Positions 48,247 through 60,279 of a stretch of DNA of 64,000 nucleotides are shown here, piece after piece. Source of the DNA: Macrotrachela quadricornifera (lineage: Eukaryota > Rotifera > Eurotatoria > Philodinida > Philodinidae). Position 1 is the first letter of the stretch; each line of letters starts with the position of its first letter. The stretch lies in NCBI GenBank assembly GCA_022393335.1, contig JAJEKB010021931.1, positions 252,641-316,640 on the forward strand, written 5' to 3'. The position numbers were made by a program, and so were the translations under genes. The notes under the pieces were generated by a model that had not been told where the DNA came from, did not search any database, and saw only the letters and a list, made by a program, of their open reading frames with translations.

Positions 48247-49892
48247 TAATAAAAATTCCATAAATCAAAAATGGTTCAAATCCCAAGAAATGTTATCTTT
48301 CAGGAAGACGATATTTTTGAATTTTTTCGCATTGTGCAAGGAATTTCACACTTCTTTTTCTACTAAAAATAGATTTTGTTAAGATACATCTTCTGACAGT
48401 AAATTATCAAGAACAGGCTCTGATTTGTATCTAGCATGATCGAAATCATGGATAGCTCCAATACATATATACACAATAGGGACATCAGTATTTTGCTAGT
48501 AACTCATCAATGTTAATAGCTATCGACATCGAGTTTTTACTATTTGATAGTTGTTTTCAGTAGCTACAAAAATGTGTGCTTACCAAATTTAAACCATGCA
48601 GGTCATCTGAAACATGATTGAACATGTTGGTCTCTGTGCACAATATTATACATTTCTGATCCCTATTTAACCAATTTTCCGTTAAAGAATCAAGATTTTA
48701 ATGAAAAGAAATGTCATATTCAAGATCAGTGCAAAAGACTACGTCAATTCATATGTGTTGTAAATAGTTTGGAGAAAAATTGTCCCCTACTCCTCCTTTA
48801 GGATTTATCGAAAAATAATTTATCTCCGAAACACCGTTGATCCTGTGAAATGAAGCAACTGAGTTACTGTAATGTTAACAAAAGAAAAACTGTAAAAGAC
48901 TAAACGCTAACAATGCAATTTGGGGAGAAATCATTTTTCAATGAATCCTGAGTGAATTTAAATTAATTAATTAGTGTCAAGTCTTCTAATAGAGTCGATG
49001 AGCTTCCGTCTAGATATGGCCTTATAACGAGAGTGATCATCTGTTCGGAAGTCAGAGATTACGTATAAGTTTATCGTCAAATTTCGTCTTCTTACAATTA
49101 GCACCAGCAACTATATCATGTTTCATACTTTAATCCAGCAGGAATTGAGCAAACAGCTTTTTAACCTAATCTTTATGAAACTGAACCATGTTGAATGAAA
49201 ATGAAGAAAAAGGTTGAAGATTACCTGCCCGATTCTTTAATTCTTGAAATGAAAGGCAAATATCTTTTAGAGGAGAAAAAAGAATAAAAAGAAACTAAAA
49301 TTATAATTTTAATCTACTTTTTAAAACAAAAAAACCAGATAGCTTTCTCCGACAATTGGTGCCATTTTTCAAGATTATTTTTTTTAGAGAGATAGCTCGG
49401 ACTTTTATCATTCTAAAAAATTGCATGCTGGGAGATTATTTTACTTAAAGACAATGTTACTGTCCTTCATATTTCGTGAATTTTATCACAAAAATAGAGT
49501 ATTTTTTTAAATGTAATGTGATACTCGTAATCAGCTTAACAAGACATATTGGAATATATATACATATAAATAAAAAGAAAAAAAATTTGCTTAAATTTTG
49601 AATTAGTGGTAGTTTAATTGATTTTCATTCATTTTTACGGTTGTATGCACTTACTTTGGTGATCATCTCATAAATCGAATCATAAGTATTTCACGGCAAT
49701 GCTGATTCGGGTCTACAGGTCATTCCATTTATCTTAAAACAAAATACACAGCTCTTTATTCTTTTATCTTTAAACGTTTATTGTAATAAACGTTCAATGT
49801 GTGTTTCGTGAGCATATGTAAATTAATCTACAACGCTTTGACCAATCCTCCAAAGCGTTGTTGATTACATCCTTTGCTTAAGCTATTTCTAA
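48247..49892. other. gene-poor stretch
   Basis: AT-rich, no frame with protein-like composition and no repeat structure recognised. Confidence 0.4.
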
Positions 49893-51030
49893 GGGGTCCC
49901 TCGTTAATCAAATAATTGATTTTAGCCGGTTTTGTGCGACAAAAATTGATTACAGTCGATTATTTTGAAGAAAATCAAAATAATCGATTAAAATTGATTC
50001 TCTTGACTTTGATTTTGAAACACTTACATAAGTATTAATCTTATGTCGGTCAAATAACTTGTACAACAAAAGGTACATGTTGATATTCGGAAGAAATTAT
50101 TTCTGGAATACATCCACTTCAAGCTGCTCTTGTATATCTCAATGAATCATCACTGAATAATAGTTTTGCAAGATTTTTATAAGAACATGTTGGCTAATTA
50201 AAACCTACATTAAATATCACCATTCGAGTGATGCATGAAACACCAACGTCACATCCGCTTCTATCAATTTTTTTTCACAAGTTCGTATCAAGCATTTTGA
50301 TATTTTGTGTATTGGAAACATCACAATTTCAACAAGTAACTACTCACATGGAAAAAAAAAGCTGACGATAGTAATATTGTCTTCCGCCTCATTAATATTT
50401 GTACCCTCAAATGTGTGTGTTCTATATTCACCATCACTAACAATTCAGCACTACTCTTCGTCAATTATCTAGAAACAACAGAACCACTTCAACGTATCAT
50501 ATCAGCTACTAATACTGACATTCATTATGAACATATAAGATACGGCAACAGCAGAACCGAAAACACAGGCCTTATAGAAGTGCCAGATTTTGTTGAAAAA
50601 TGTGTGTACTTTCAATTAACAAACGAAATTTCCTATTATTTTCATTTTCACAATCTATTTCACAGTACTTGATTAAACTAGCTTTATTCACTTGAAAATA
50701 AATTTAAACAAAACTTGAAAAATATGTATATCGCAAGATGAGCAAGAATCATGAGACTTTCTCAGAAATTCCTTTTCATATTCAAATGATTTACTTTTCT
50801 AAAAACTTTTCGCAAGTCATCTTGTGTAGAAAAAAGAAAAGGTCTTATTGCTTGAAACGAAAACTTAATAAACTCGATTAAGTTTTACATCGATTATTCT
50901 GATTTTCAACGAAATACTTGATTTTAATTCATTATTTCAAAAAATCGATTATTATCTATCTTGATTTCTTGAGAAATAATCAATTTTAATCAATTTTCCT
51001 CACAAAAAATCGAGTATAATCGAGTTTTTC
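49893..51030. repeat. possible element bounded by ATCGATT-rich ends
   Basis: Words such as AATCGATTAAAATTGATT cluster at 49900-50030 and, in inverted orientation, at 50870-51030. Between them are broken coding pieces (GIHPLQAALVYLNESSLNN near 50105 with stops following; an 85-codon frame at 50415-50672 containing GLIEVPDFVEKCVYFQLTNE). This looks like an old DNA element or a captured gene fragment with repetitive ends. Family not recognised. Confidence 0.35.
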
Positions 51031-51430
51031 GTGATTTTTTTAACGTGGGTTAGCAAGAATCAACGTAGTATCATGGTACAGTTTTAATCTAATTTCTCAG
51101 CAAGTTGTCGTTCCGAGATTATTTCACTGATACATTTGTACAACAGATTGGTCATTGAGGAACTGTTGAATGACCACTGTAGAGCAACTGCACTAGTCTT
51201 GTCATTTTCTTTGAATTATAAACAATGACAGTGATTCTTTTGCTCTGGTATCCCGCTTTCAGTCTCTTTGCAGCATTTCTATATGCATTTCATAGAAAAG
51301 AAACTATTTCAATGACGCTTTAAAGCGTGAGCGTCTTTTTAATATTGGAAAAACAGCTTCTCAGGTATGATCAGTAGTAGAGATAGTGACTTGTTCTATC
51401 GGTCAAATAACTTTTGATCCAGCGTGCGTA

Positions 51431-54340
51431 CTATAACTGTTTCAGTGGAAATTGCTTGAAAATGATGTCACCAACATATCGAGCACCATGTTTCGTTGTA
51501 TGGGAACCATCATACGAAATTATCTTTCCTTCTGGAGTAAAGACAGGACATGTGTCATTCTCAAAGACGCAAGTCATACTCATCACGTCGACAAAGATTG
51601 ATGGACTTAAAGTTTGTTTCATAATCGTATTCACAGTGACGGAGTCCGTTTCCGGCTGCAGATAATGTTGTACACGAAATTCATAGGACTTGCCCATATA
51701 CAAGTTCATATCCACTGTGCCAAAGTTTTTCACCCCTAAGACGAAGAGTTTTTGACTGCTTGTTAAATTCAGTGCTTCGATCGTCGCTGACAATCGTCGA
51801 GCACTCCATTCGCGCCAATTACTTGCAAAAATAATAATATTTGCCAAACGGATCATTGGCAACGCAAACTTAACATCACTTCGATTAATGCAAAGTGATC
51901 GGTGCCCAGGAGCAATCCATTGTAGTCTATCTTCAGCTCCAATATAAATTTGGCAATAGAATTGCACATAATGGCAACGTATTTCGTATTCTAGTAAGCT
52001 GCGTGTTTCGGCTATCATGTTCATGAAATCTTGGGCAAAGCTATCGCCAATGAGTATAATTCTCCGATTGGTCGCTGCTGATTCGTTTGAGAACGTTGGA
52101 TAAGCCCTTATATGAGCATCAAACCGTCGTGTAACATAGTTGGAGAGTTCAGTAGGCTCAATATCAAATAAATAGGTATCTTCTTCGTCACGTATTCCCA
52201 GAGATCGATTGATCATCCTGTTTCTTGTGATTGATTTATTATGTACAGTTGTGATTGATTTGTTATGTACAGTTGTGTTTGTCACCCGTGGTCGATAATT
52301 GGTAGCGCGAAAAAGAAGAAACAATGCGACTAGGAATATTAAAAGAGCTCCTAGCATTGAAATACAGAACGTAAGCTTTCTAGTGAAAAGCGTTCGGTTG
52401 CGAAATGGTTGTTCGACAAAGAAATAGGTGATGGTGGCCAAGAGTAACACTGCACCGGTGACGAAGTTGATATACGAGACAGTTGACATGGTGATCGATT
52501 GAAGACGAAGATAAACCAATAGAGGTTGATGCCATAGGTAGGCACTGTAGGAAATGAGACCTATCCACCGCAATGGCTGAGTAGATAATAGACGTCCGAC
52601 TAAAGTATCATGCTTTCCGAAAATGATAGTTAAAGCTGCGCCAAGCGTTGGTGCCAACGTGTAACCGTTCGGAAATGGGGGTATGAGACGAGTATCGAAT
52701 AGCATGGCGGACCCAATGATTAGCGACAGACCGACTAGAGCAAAAACTTGGGTCCATAGAGTCGTTAGCGTATGAGACCTAAAAGCATTCGTGAAACATT
52801 TTACTAGACAGATCTTTTAACATAGTACGAATTGATTATCTTTCATCTTTTACAAATTCTCTCACTACGTCCAAGAGGAAGGTTTGATATTCAAACGTAG
52901 AATATCAACTCAATTAACTAATGTTCATTTCCAAGTTAAATGGTCGTGAGCATTTTTTGAATAACTTTTGATAGGAACGACATAGAGACCTGCGGTTTTC
53001 GTCTCTTGAAAGAGCAAATGAAGACGCCTTGAGTCACATATGAAAAGACTTTTCTAACGACTTTTCTGAACGCTTTAATCAAACATTTTCAAAGAATTGC
53101 CTTTTTCTCCTGCTTCAAAAAAGTGATTTTTCTGTCGAAATATCATAAAAACCTTCCTTTTTCGACTATTTTGCCGAAAATAATGGACAGTGAATTGTAT
53201 TCTAATGGCTAAAATGTTTTATTGATAATAGTTAGAAATAGAGCTTTTCCATAGTTTTTTGTAGCTCTTCATGTCGAGGTTCTAGTATACTCCTGAAAAT
53301 CGATAAATTGAGAACAGATCCATGAGGGATATACTGTTTTTCTTTCTGTTATATGAAACACTATTAGGAAAGTCATTAGAAAAGTCTTTCTATATATGAT
53401 TTGATGCGTCTTCATCTACTCTTTTAAACGGTGAAAATCGCAGGTCTCTTTCTCGTTCCTGTCAAAAATTATTCAAAAAATGTCTACGGCCATTTAACTC
53501 TGAAATGAACACTAGATCAGGATCATGTATATAGCTGTAATTTTTTCTCTAAATAAAATCTGTTCACTCCTGTTCAAAGATGCATGCTTGTTTTTTCTTC
53601 TTTTTCAAAGAGATTAGTCGTTCATGGCTTACACTGTATGATACATACGTGAATGAGTTCTCAGATTTCATATAAAATGCCACGAAGCTACCGAGAAGTA
53701 ATTCCCACACACGTCCTATGGGCATGTAAAAGGTTGCCCAAGAGTGCTGGAGAAACATGTAGAATGTGATTTTCGGCATGAATTGAACATTGCCTCCCCA
53801 TTGTGCGAGGAATAAGCTGAGTAGCGCCAGGAAGCCAAGGAAAATCAGCAAGTAATGCCGCTTTTTGACGAACATGTAGCATAGTAATGGGAAAACCAGG
53901 TAGAATTGTTCTTCGACAGCCAAACTCCATGTATGAACTACAGGATTCAATTCGCTTAATTGTGAGAAGTAATTATCGTCTTTCCACCAGAAGAATATAT
54001 TTGATGTAAAAGTGATGATAGAAATCAGAGAGTAGCTAAACTCTTCCAGCTGGTTGGAAGACATCCGATCGTAAACGAAGTAACAAGTCACGAGTAAAAT
54101 GACATACAGTGCTGGAAGAATCCGACGACAACGTCGCTCATAAAAATGAATGAGCGAAAAGATTCCTTCTTGGAGCTCTACATCGATAAGTGATGTAATC
54201 AGATAGCCACTAATGACAAAAAAGACATCGACACCAACGTAACCTCCAGGAAACAAAGCGGTAAATCCAGCATGATAGAAAATCACCGGCAAGAGAGCAA
54301 GTGCTCTCAATCCATCAATTTCTTTGCGGTAGATGAGCAT
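51431..54340 (-). CDS. OafA/YrhL-type membrane O-acyltransferase with SGNH domain
   Basis: Two exons, 54340-53649 and 52778-51431, join in phase (CAC|GTATGT donor, CTTTTAG acceptor) to 679 residues. The first half is an acyltransferase-3 domain with about ten membrane helices: RKEIDGLRALALLPVIFYHA with catalytic His23, GVDVFFVISGYLIT, and VHTWSLAVEEQFYLVFPLL. The second half is a soluble SGNH-hydrolase-like domain with IILIGDSFAQDF (nucleophile Ser) and SYDGSHTTKHGARYVG (Asp-x-x-His). This fusion is typical of bacterial enzymes that acetylate surface or secreted glycans, the membrane part passing an acyl group across the membrane. A short in-frame duplication (TTVHNKSI twice) links the halves. 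The bacterial-type architecture with an intron suggests an old horizontal acquisition. The intron carries a foldback element. Confidence 0.88.
52918..53513. mobile_element. foldback element in acyltransferase intron
   Basis: The left arm (52918 to about 53090) and right arm (about 53345-53513) are inverted copies: 'gttcattt', 'gttaaatgg.cgt', 'cattttttgaataa.ttttga', 'aggaacga', 'agagacctgc' and 'gaaagacttttctaa' occur on both sides. About 250 bp lies between them. The conserved core is shared with the element at 12016-12617 upstream of the NRPS-like gene, so the two are members of one non-autonomous family. Inserted in intron 1 of the acyltransferase. Confidence 0.75.
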
Positions 54341-54693
54341 TGCTGACACTTATGAGTAAACAAAAGAAAAAATAGCGATAAAACGTTTTGTAATGTTCTC
54401 ATGGTAGAATTTCATCAGATCACAAAGCAGTTGTTCTCTTTCGCAGCATGCACAAATTCCATCATATTTCATAAAACGACAAGTAAATCAACAATAATAA
54501 AATAATTTTATGACGCACCAGGATAGAAGCAGAAGAAAAAAAACGTCCAACGTCACTAGGTGACTGAACAGAACGAGAAAGAAAAGGGAATCTGCGCTTC
54601 TATAGAAAGATTTTATATAAACACATGTACCGATTGTTGCAACATGTTGCCAACGCGATAATTACTATCGAGAGTGAGGGTGAGGTTGTGACG
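54341..54693. other. 5' flank of the acyltransferase
   Basis: AT-rich sequence upstream of the acyltransferase start, presumably containing its promoter. No repeat or gene recognised. Confidence 0.35.
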
Positions 54694-55215
54694 ATGGGGT
54701 GAGTTTAAATACAAAACTATCGCAATCCGGTTTCCGTTGTATTGCAAGGGCTCATCAGGCGTTTTATTAAACTGCATTATATGAAAAAATAATTCAAATT
54801 AATTTTAAGAGACTATAAATATCCCAAATATTAATTAAAATTATTGAGGGTGAGTTTCAAAATAAATATGACCACGATGCGTTTCAACTGATTATCACAG
54901 TCGCATCAGATGGTTTAATTCATCTGCATATATAAAGTTAAATCAAATTAACTTGAAGAGTTAAGAAGACTATGCAAAATTAATTCTAATTTAATTTTAA
55001 CGATTAGCAGATAGTCTATGTGTCTCAGAATGGTGAGTTTAAATTAGAAGATAGCAGGACCGGTTTTGGCTTATCGGAAAGCTTCGTCGGGTGGTTGAAA
55101 TCTGCGTACGGAAATAGTAAAAAGAAATTGAATTCGAATAAATCCTTAGAAGAATAACCTCGAATATTAATTTTCTATTAAATTTTAAAGCAGCAGATAG
55201 TTCTTTGAATTAATG
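54694..55215. repeat. diverged tandem repeats of about 150-185 bp
   Basis: Three successive blocks begin with GGTGAGTTT(A/C)AAA (about 54700, 54848 and 55032). Each contains a GC-richer head (for example 'ctcatcaggcg', 'gcttcgtcggg') followed by an AT-rich tail with 'attaattttaa'-like words and 'aagactat'. Identity is low, so this is an old array. No coding. Confidence 0.4.
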
Positions 55216-55724
55216 AGAATAAAATGAAATTTTCATAATCTATGTAATTAGACGGACAGTTATTAATGTTTTGACTAATGCGAAATGCTGTTGAGTCTTA
55301 ATTTAAATACTCCTGTTATCGTTTATCTAAAATAAAAAAGAAAAAGATCATTCATTTAATAAAATAGATTTACGATTGTATTTAAATGTGTATAAAAAAT
55401 TCTAATGAAAAGATTATGAATGAAGAAAAGATATTTGGTATTTAAAAATTATTTTATATTTGTTATGGGACGGGTTGAATTGTAAGAAAAGTTATATGGT
55501 TCATTGAGTTAAGAGTTTCAGTATTTTCTAAATAAAAATAAGATTTCTGTTAGTTCTAAGAGTGTGTAGTTATACCATGTTAAAATGTTTCAGTTTTTTG
55601 TAGTAATAATTATTGTGTGACTCTTAGCAACTAATATTGATCTTGATGATTTCTTCTTAATGAGTAGTTAATGGAGAAATTTATTAGTTCTTCCAATAAT
55701 CTTTAAAGTGACGTCATTCAATGG
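55216..55724. other. no recognisable gene
   Basis: AT-rich spacer between the tandem array and the Penelope-like element. Confidence 0.35.
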
Positions 55725-56845
55725 TGAGCGATCATAAATATACTATTTCTTTCATAAACGATATAATTCTGTTTTATTCCAACTTTGTGGTTTTTCAATT
55801 TGATCAAGAACTCTCTGCTCTCGTTCTTTTTTTCTTTGTGTGGGTTGATGAAGTCATTTTTCGTGTAACTCTCTATACAAACCCTGATCGAATTGTTCCA
55901 TTAATGTCATAGTATTATTTCGTTTAGAGAATTTTTTGAAATGATATGAAACAAATTTTCGTGGATAACCGTTTAATAATAATGTTAGGTCAATATTTAA
56001 TCGTTCTTTATCAAAGTCTTCTATATTTGAACAAAGACGTACTGCTCGAAATAGAGCTCCTTTGGTAGTATTACGATGAATATAACACGAATGATTAGAT
56101 AAAAATGGCACAATATAAGGTTCTGTTGTAGGTTTATGAAATACCCTAGTTTGTAATTTTCCATTATCATTGAGAACATAAATATCAAGAAATTCGATAA
56201 TAGATCCAACTGATCGATTAAATCGAATATTCTCATCTTTATTATTGGCTGTTTGTAGTCATAAAAGCACCATCAATATCTCTATATAGAAAAATTTAAC
56301 AATTGACAAAAGAATTGAAGAAAGATTGTCTATATTTACCGGCCATAAAGTTCATTTTGAGTCTTTTGATGTTGAATTAAATTTGTTTCCCATTTTAACA
56401 TGTAAATATTAGCTAATGCCATTGTAAATGGTGATCCCATAGCACCATCACAAATCTGTTGATAATATTTGTCTTCAAACATAAAACGATTCGCATCTTA
56501 AATGAGACGAATCATTTTCATTAGAGTATGAATAGTCATATTATTTTTTCGACCATTGTTGGCATGTTTATATAAGAATTGTTCTAATGTTAGTAATGCT
56601 CCATCTCTTAGTATCATTGTATATAGATCATGGACATCAAATGTAATAAAATTTGTTGAAGATGATAGACGACCAAGATTTCGATAGAGTTCTAATCATC
56701 GAACAAATTGAATTTCATTAATAAATGATATTTGTCGTGCTACTTGATCAAATATAGGACGAAGAAATTGATCCAAGAAATGTGAAATATCTGCTGTTGA
56801 TGCTCTTATAAATGAAACAATTGGTCTTAATGGTGTACCAATCTA
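55725..56845 (-). pseudogene. Penelope-like (Athena-type) reverse transcriptase with intron
   Basis: Minus-strand RT of a Penelope-like element: GTPLRPIVSFIRASTADIS, FLDQFLRPIFDQVARQ, FITFDVHDLYTMI (first catalytic Asp region), CDGAMGSPFTMALANIYMLK and FLDIYVLNDNGKLQTRVFHK, then HRNTTKGALFRAVRLC and LNGYPRKFVSYHFKKF at the C-terminus. A GT-AG intron of 58 nt (56282-56339) is still present; splicing restores YGRDIDGAFMTT at the catalytic box, where the family has a YIDD-type motif, so the active site is altered. In-frame stops at 'FVR-stop-LELYR' and 'RLI-stop-DANRF' and a later shift confirm decay. Athena elements of bdelloids are known to carry introns and to sit near chromosome ends. Confidence 0.8.
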
Positions 56846-57294
56846 AACATAATTGAAAGACAAACAATATGAATGAAAACTTTTTTCTCAAGGTAGCAAA
56901 TAACCATATTTATATGTATCAAAAATCATCACAATTTACATCCACATTCACACTTTGGGTCAAAACAAATCACTAAACCAAAATGTGATTCATTCAATTT
57001 AAACAAATTCAATCATACAACTCTATCAAAACCCACACCGAAATTGCACAATATCTGCGCCATGCTTTACATTTCATCTTAGTAGAAGAAATAATGCAAC
57101 TTTTGTTCGCTGTTCGTGAGATTATTTGTTCTTTTTTTGTATTTTCATTGCATGAAACATACCAGAATTTTATATTTACTTTTTCTTTTTGTTATGTAAT
57201 TTCATCACATAACGTAAGTGATTTCTATATATATGTATATTCGTTGTTTTTTAATCTTATTGGACTTCAAATATTGAAAAAAAAACGCATACAA
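56846..57294. other. spacer before the dioxygenase-like gene
   Basis: Includes the upstream side of the Penelope-like element (a TTTAG acceptor precedes the RT exon at 56845, so an upstream RT exon may lie here) and the 5' flank of the dioxygenase-like gene. The in-frame extension upstream of 57295 is Phe-rich and judged non-coding. Confidence 0.3.
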
Positions 57295-58431
57295 ATGGAA
57301 ACTACTAACATCGATTTTCAGCCGCTCACTATACCAAGAGATGCTGAGAACTTCGTTCAAAGTTTTACTTTGACCAATTACGGCTGTTCGGAAGGTAAAA
57401 GAGCGTGTGAATTTTTTGAACGCTTTGGTTTTGTTGTCATTGCTAATGTTTTCACTACTGAACAACACATGAATACAATTTTGGATCTTTGGGGCGTCAT
57501 CAAATCTCTTTTTAGAAAATCACTACGTCATGATGAATCATTATGGACACAAGAGTAAGCCGTATTTGATTTATTTCATCTTCGTTCTATTGAATTTTTG
57601 TTTTCTTTTGCATTAGACTATGGCGTGCATCAGGCATTTCAGGTGAAGGAATATTGGGCTCGGAGAATCTTTGGAATCGACAGACTCCAGCTCTGCATAC
57701 TGCTTTTGCAACGATCTACGGAACGGAAAATCTTCTAGTGAATCATGATCGTTATGGAATGTTTCGACCAGCCAAAGAACATCCTGAACGTGCAACAGTG
57801 ACCAATCTTCACTTGGATATGAATCCATGGAATTTTATTGGAGGTTAATATTGCTCTCGTTTTTTCAGAAGATTGAAATTAGTATTTATATTTTTATTGA
57901 AGATAATGATCAATCGCATTTAGTCAAGGTTTTTACTGAGCTACGTTATGGATCAAATCGAGATTGGATCTTAGAAAATGATGAAGCTGGCTGTGCTCAA
58001 CTTGGACAATTATACGTATAGGGACTTGTTAATCTTGCAGATAATCATGAAGAAGATGGTGGCTTCTGGCTCATTCCTGTTTTTCATCAATATATGACAA
58101 AGTGGGCAAACAAAAACTACGAGTTTCGAGAAAGGTTTTCGGCAAAAGTGAGATACCAGATATGTACAAGACAGCTTGTTATATTTCTTTGCGAGCCGGT
58201 TCAGTCGTTCTCTGGGATCAGCGTATGATGCATGGATCACGGGCAAACTGTAGTTTACGTCCACGCTATGTTCAATATCTAAAAATGTTTCGTGCGGACA
58301 TCCCAACTATGACTCCAGAAAGAGCTGAAAGACGTCGAGAGGCCATTCTAGAAAAACTTCAAGCCGTGAACATTGACTCAAACACAGATCTCACTGCTGC
58401 GGGCAGGATAGTTTTTGGACTTGTGAACTAA
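57295..58431 (+). pseudogene. phytanoyl-CoA dioxygenase-like gene, two lesions
   Basis: Three exons, 57295-57554, 57617-57844 and 57903-58431, splice in phase. The fold of Fe(II)/2-oxoglutarate dioxygenases of the PhyH family is visible: CEFFERFGFVVIANVFT near the start, TNLHLDMNPWNF with the iron-binding H-x-D, NLADNHEEDGGFWLIPVFH, and SLRAGSVVLWDQRMMHGSRA with the second His and the 2-oxoglutarate-binding Arg. Two lesions are present: an in-frame TAG at 58019 just before GLVNLAD, and a one-base frameshift at about 58120-58140 between YEFRER and FGKSEI. The remaining sequence is well preserved, so inactivation is recent or due to assembly error. Substrate unknown. Confidence 0.8.
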
Positions 58432-60279
58432 GTTGATATAGAGTATTACCATCATTAAAAAAATAAATTCGTAGCAGATACAAAAAAGAGCCATGCAATA
58501 ATAGCAAAATTGCCTTGTAGGTAAACCGAAAATGAATGAATATTTTTCGTGAAGTTTTCTGCAGTGTTTTTTTGATGGTAAAGTTCATTGTGAATGAGAA
58601 TAAGATGATTACCATGATGTTATCGAATTCTCAGTGACAAGAGTGGAAATTAATCGGAGCTGTATATTACTGTCTATTCTCACTACTACAGTATCGATAT
58701 CAAATATCATCAATCTCAGACGCAGAATAGGGAATCGACTTTGATTATTTAAGTTTTACGAAGAAAAAAAATTGAATTTGCAAACATCTCTTTCTTATTC
58801 ATACAAGTATATTTTTAAATTCATTCTAAATTTCGAACCGATAAAATTATTTGATTTCTAACTAAATTATTAGATCTGTTGGAGAGGTAAGAGTGAGAAG
58901 GAAGAAGAGCCTTAAACTCTATGATTGCCTACTTTTGTTACCCTATTCATGTAAAAAAAATGACGCAAAAGTCGCGATTAACCAAGGTTCGAGAATGTCT
59001 CATTTGAACTGAATAAATGATCTGAATTTGAAGTTTTCGGAGTTTATTGCTTATGACCTGTGGAGGCAGTGGTAAAATTTTCATCCCAATATCCAATGTC
59101 AAAAGGAAGATATTGGTCAAACAAGCGTCAAAAAATGTAATCAATCCTCAAGGCAACGAAGAGAAAAATTTTCATATACCGAGAAATGATATTCATAACG
59201 TCAAAAGTGAATTAAATAAACTCCTACATAACAGAAGACCCGAGTCTTATATTAAAACTCACTCGATCAAGTCTATCACCCTCAAGATTGTGAAAAGAAA
59301 AATCACACTATAAAATAAGCTTTGCATGCCGTATCTTGCGGTATATTCTGTTTTTAAGAAAACATATTTAGGGATTAAAATATGAAATACCAAGTTCTGT
59401 CATTTATTGTAGTTCTATTATGATCCAATGCTACCACTTACATTTCAACAAAAACTGTTTACACCGAATTTTATTACTATGATACTCGTTGAATAATGAA
59501 AAAAATTGAGTGGAAGACTTCTATCTGTCCGTAACAAAAAAAAAGAATATTTGTTAAAGCTTTCTAGAAAAAATAAACCTCCAATACTACTTTTGAGTCC
59601 TTCTAAGCGTTTTTATCATGCTGAATATGATGAAAAGAACTAACACATCATATGTGTTTTTCATTTTGAATATGGAAGGCGATTCTCAGAAGAAGTCGAG
59701 TATTTTTTCCTACAGGTTTTATAACGCTTTTCACGGTGGATCTTCCGAAAAAAAAGGCTTTCGCATTTATTTTTGGAAAAATATTCACAAAATACAACTT
59801 ATTTTAGGACACCAGATATTTCAAGAACTCGTTTTGCGTTTTTCTCGGAAGGCGAGTTTTTACAACGTTTTTGCTTCAAAGAACATCAAAAACTACATGT
59901 ATTCCGAGCAGGTTTATCAGATGTCGACCCTTTTCGCGATTTGCCCCGCGAAGGAACGACAACTGTCTCCTTTTTAGGACTTCTCGCTGTTACATTGGAT
60001 AAAAAGAATCCTGGACACTACTGACATCTTGCATTTTTACTCAAGTTACGAAATAGAGGAAGTCCTCTTTTATCTGATTAATGTTTGTCTTTCTCCTCTC
60101 CATGTATTTCTTCTATGTTAAATGTGTTTAGTATGGACAGTTCTGCATAGTTTCTCTTTGGACTCTAATTGTGGGAATCAACATTTTCAACTTGACTCGC
60201 GGCTGAGAAAAAACTAAATGTGGTAACTGACAAATCAGTTTTTCATCGTGGCTGAGACAACATCCTATCGATCTCTACA
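58432..60279. other. gene-poor stretch with short open frames
   Basis: Plus-strand frames of 88 codons (59047), 119 codons (59618) and 83 codons (59773, overlapping) are present. The 59773 frame has the most protein-like composition (FAFFSEGEFLQRFCFKEHQK, DVDPFRDLPREGTTT), but no domain is recognised. These may be decayed transposon sequence upstream of the hAT copy. Confidence 0.3.
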
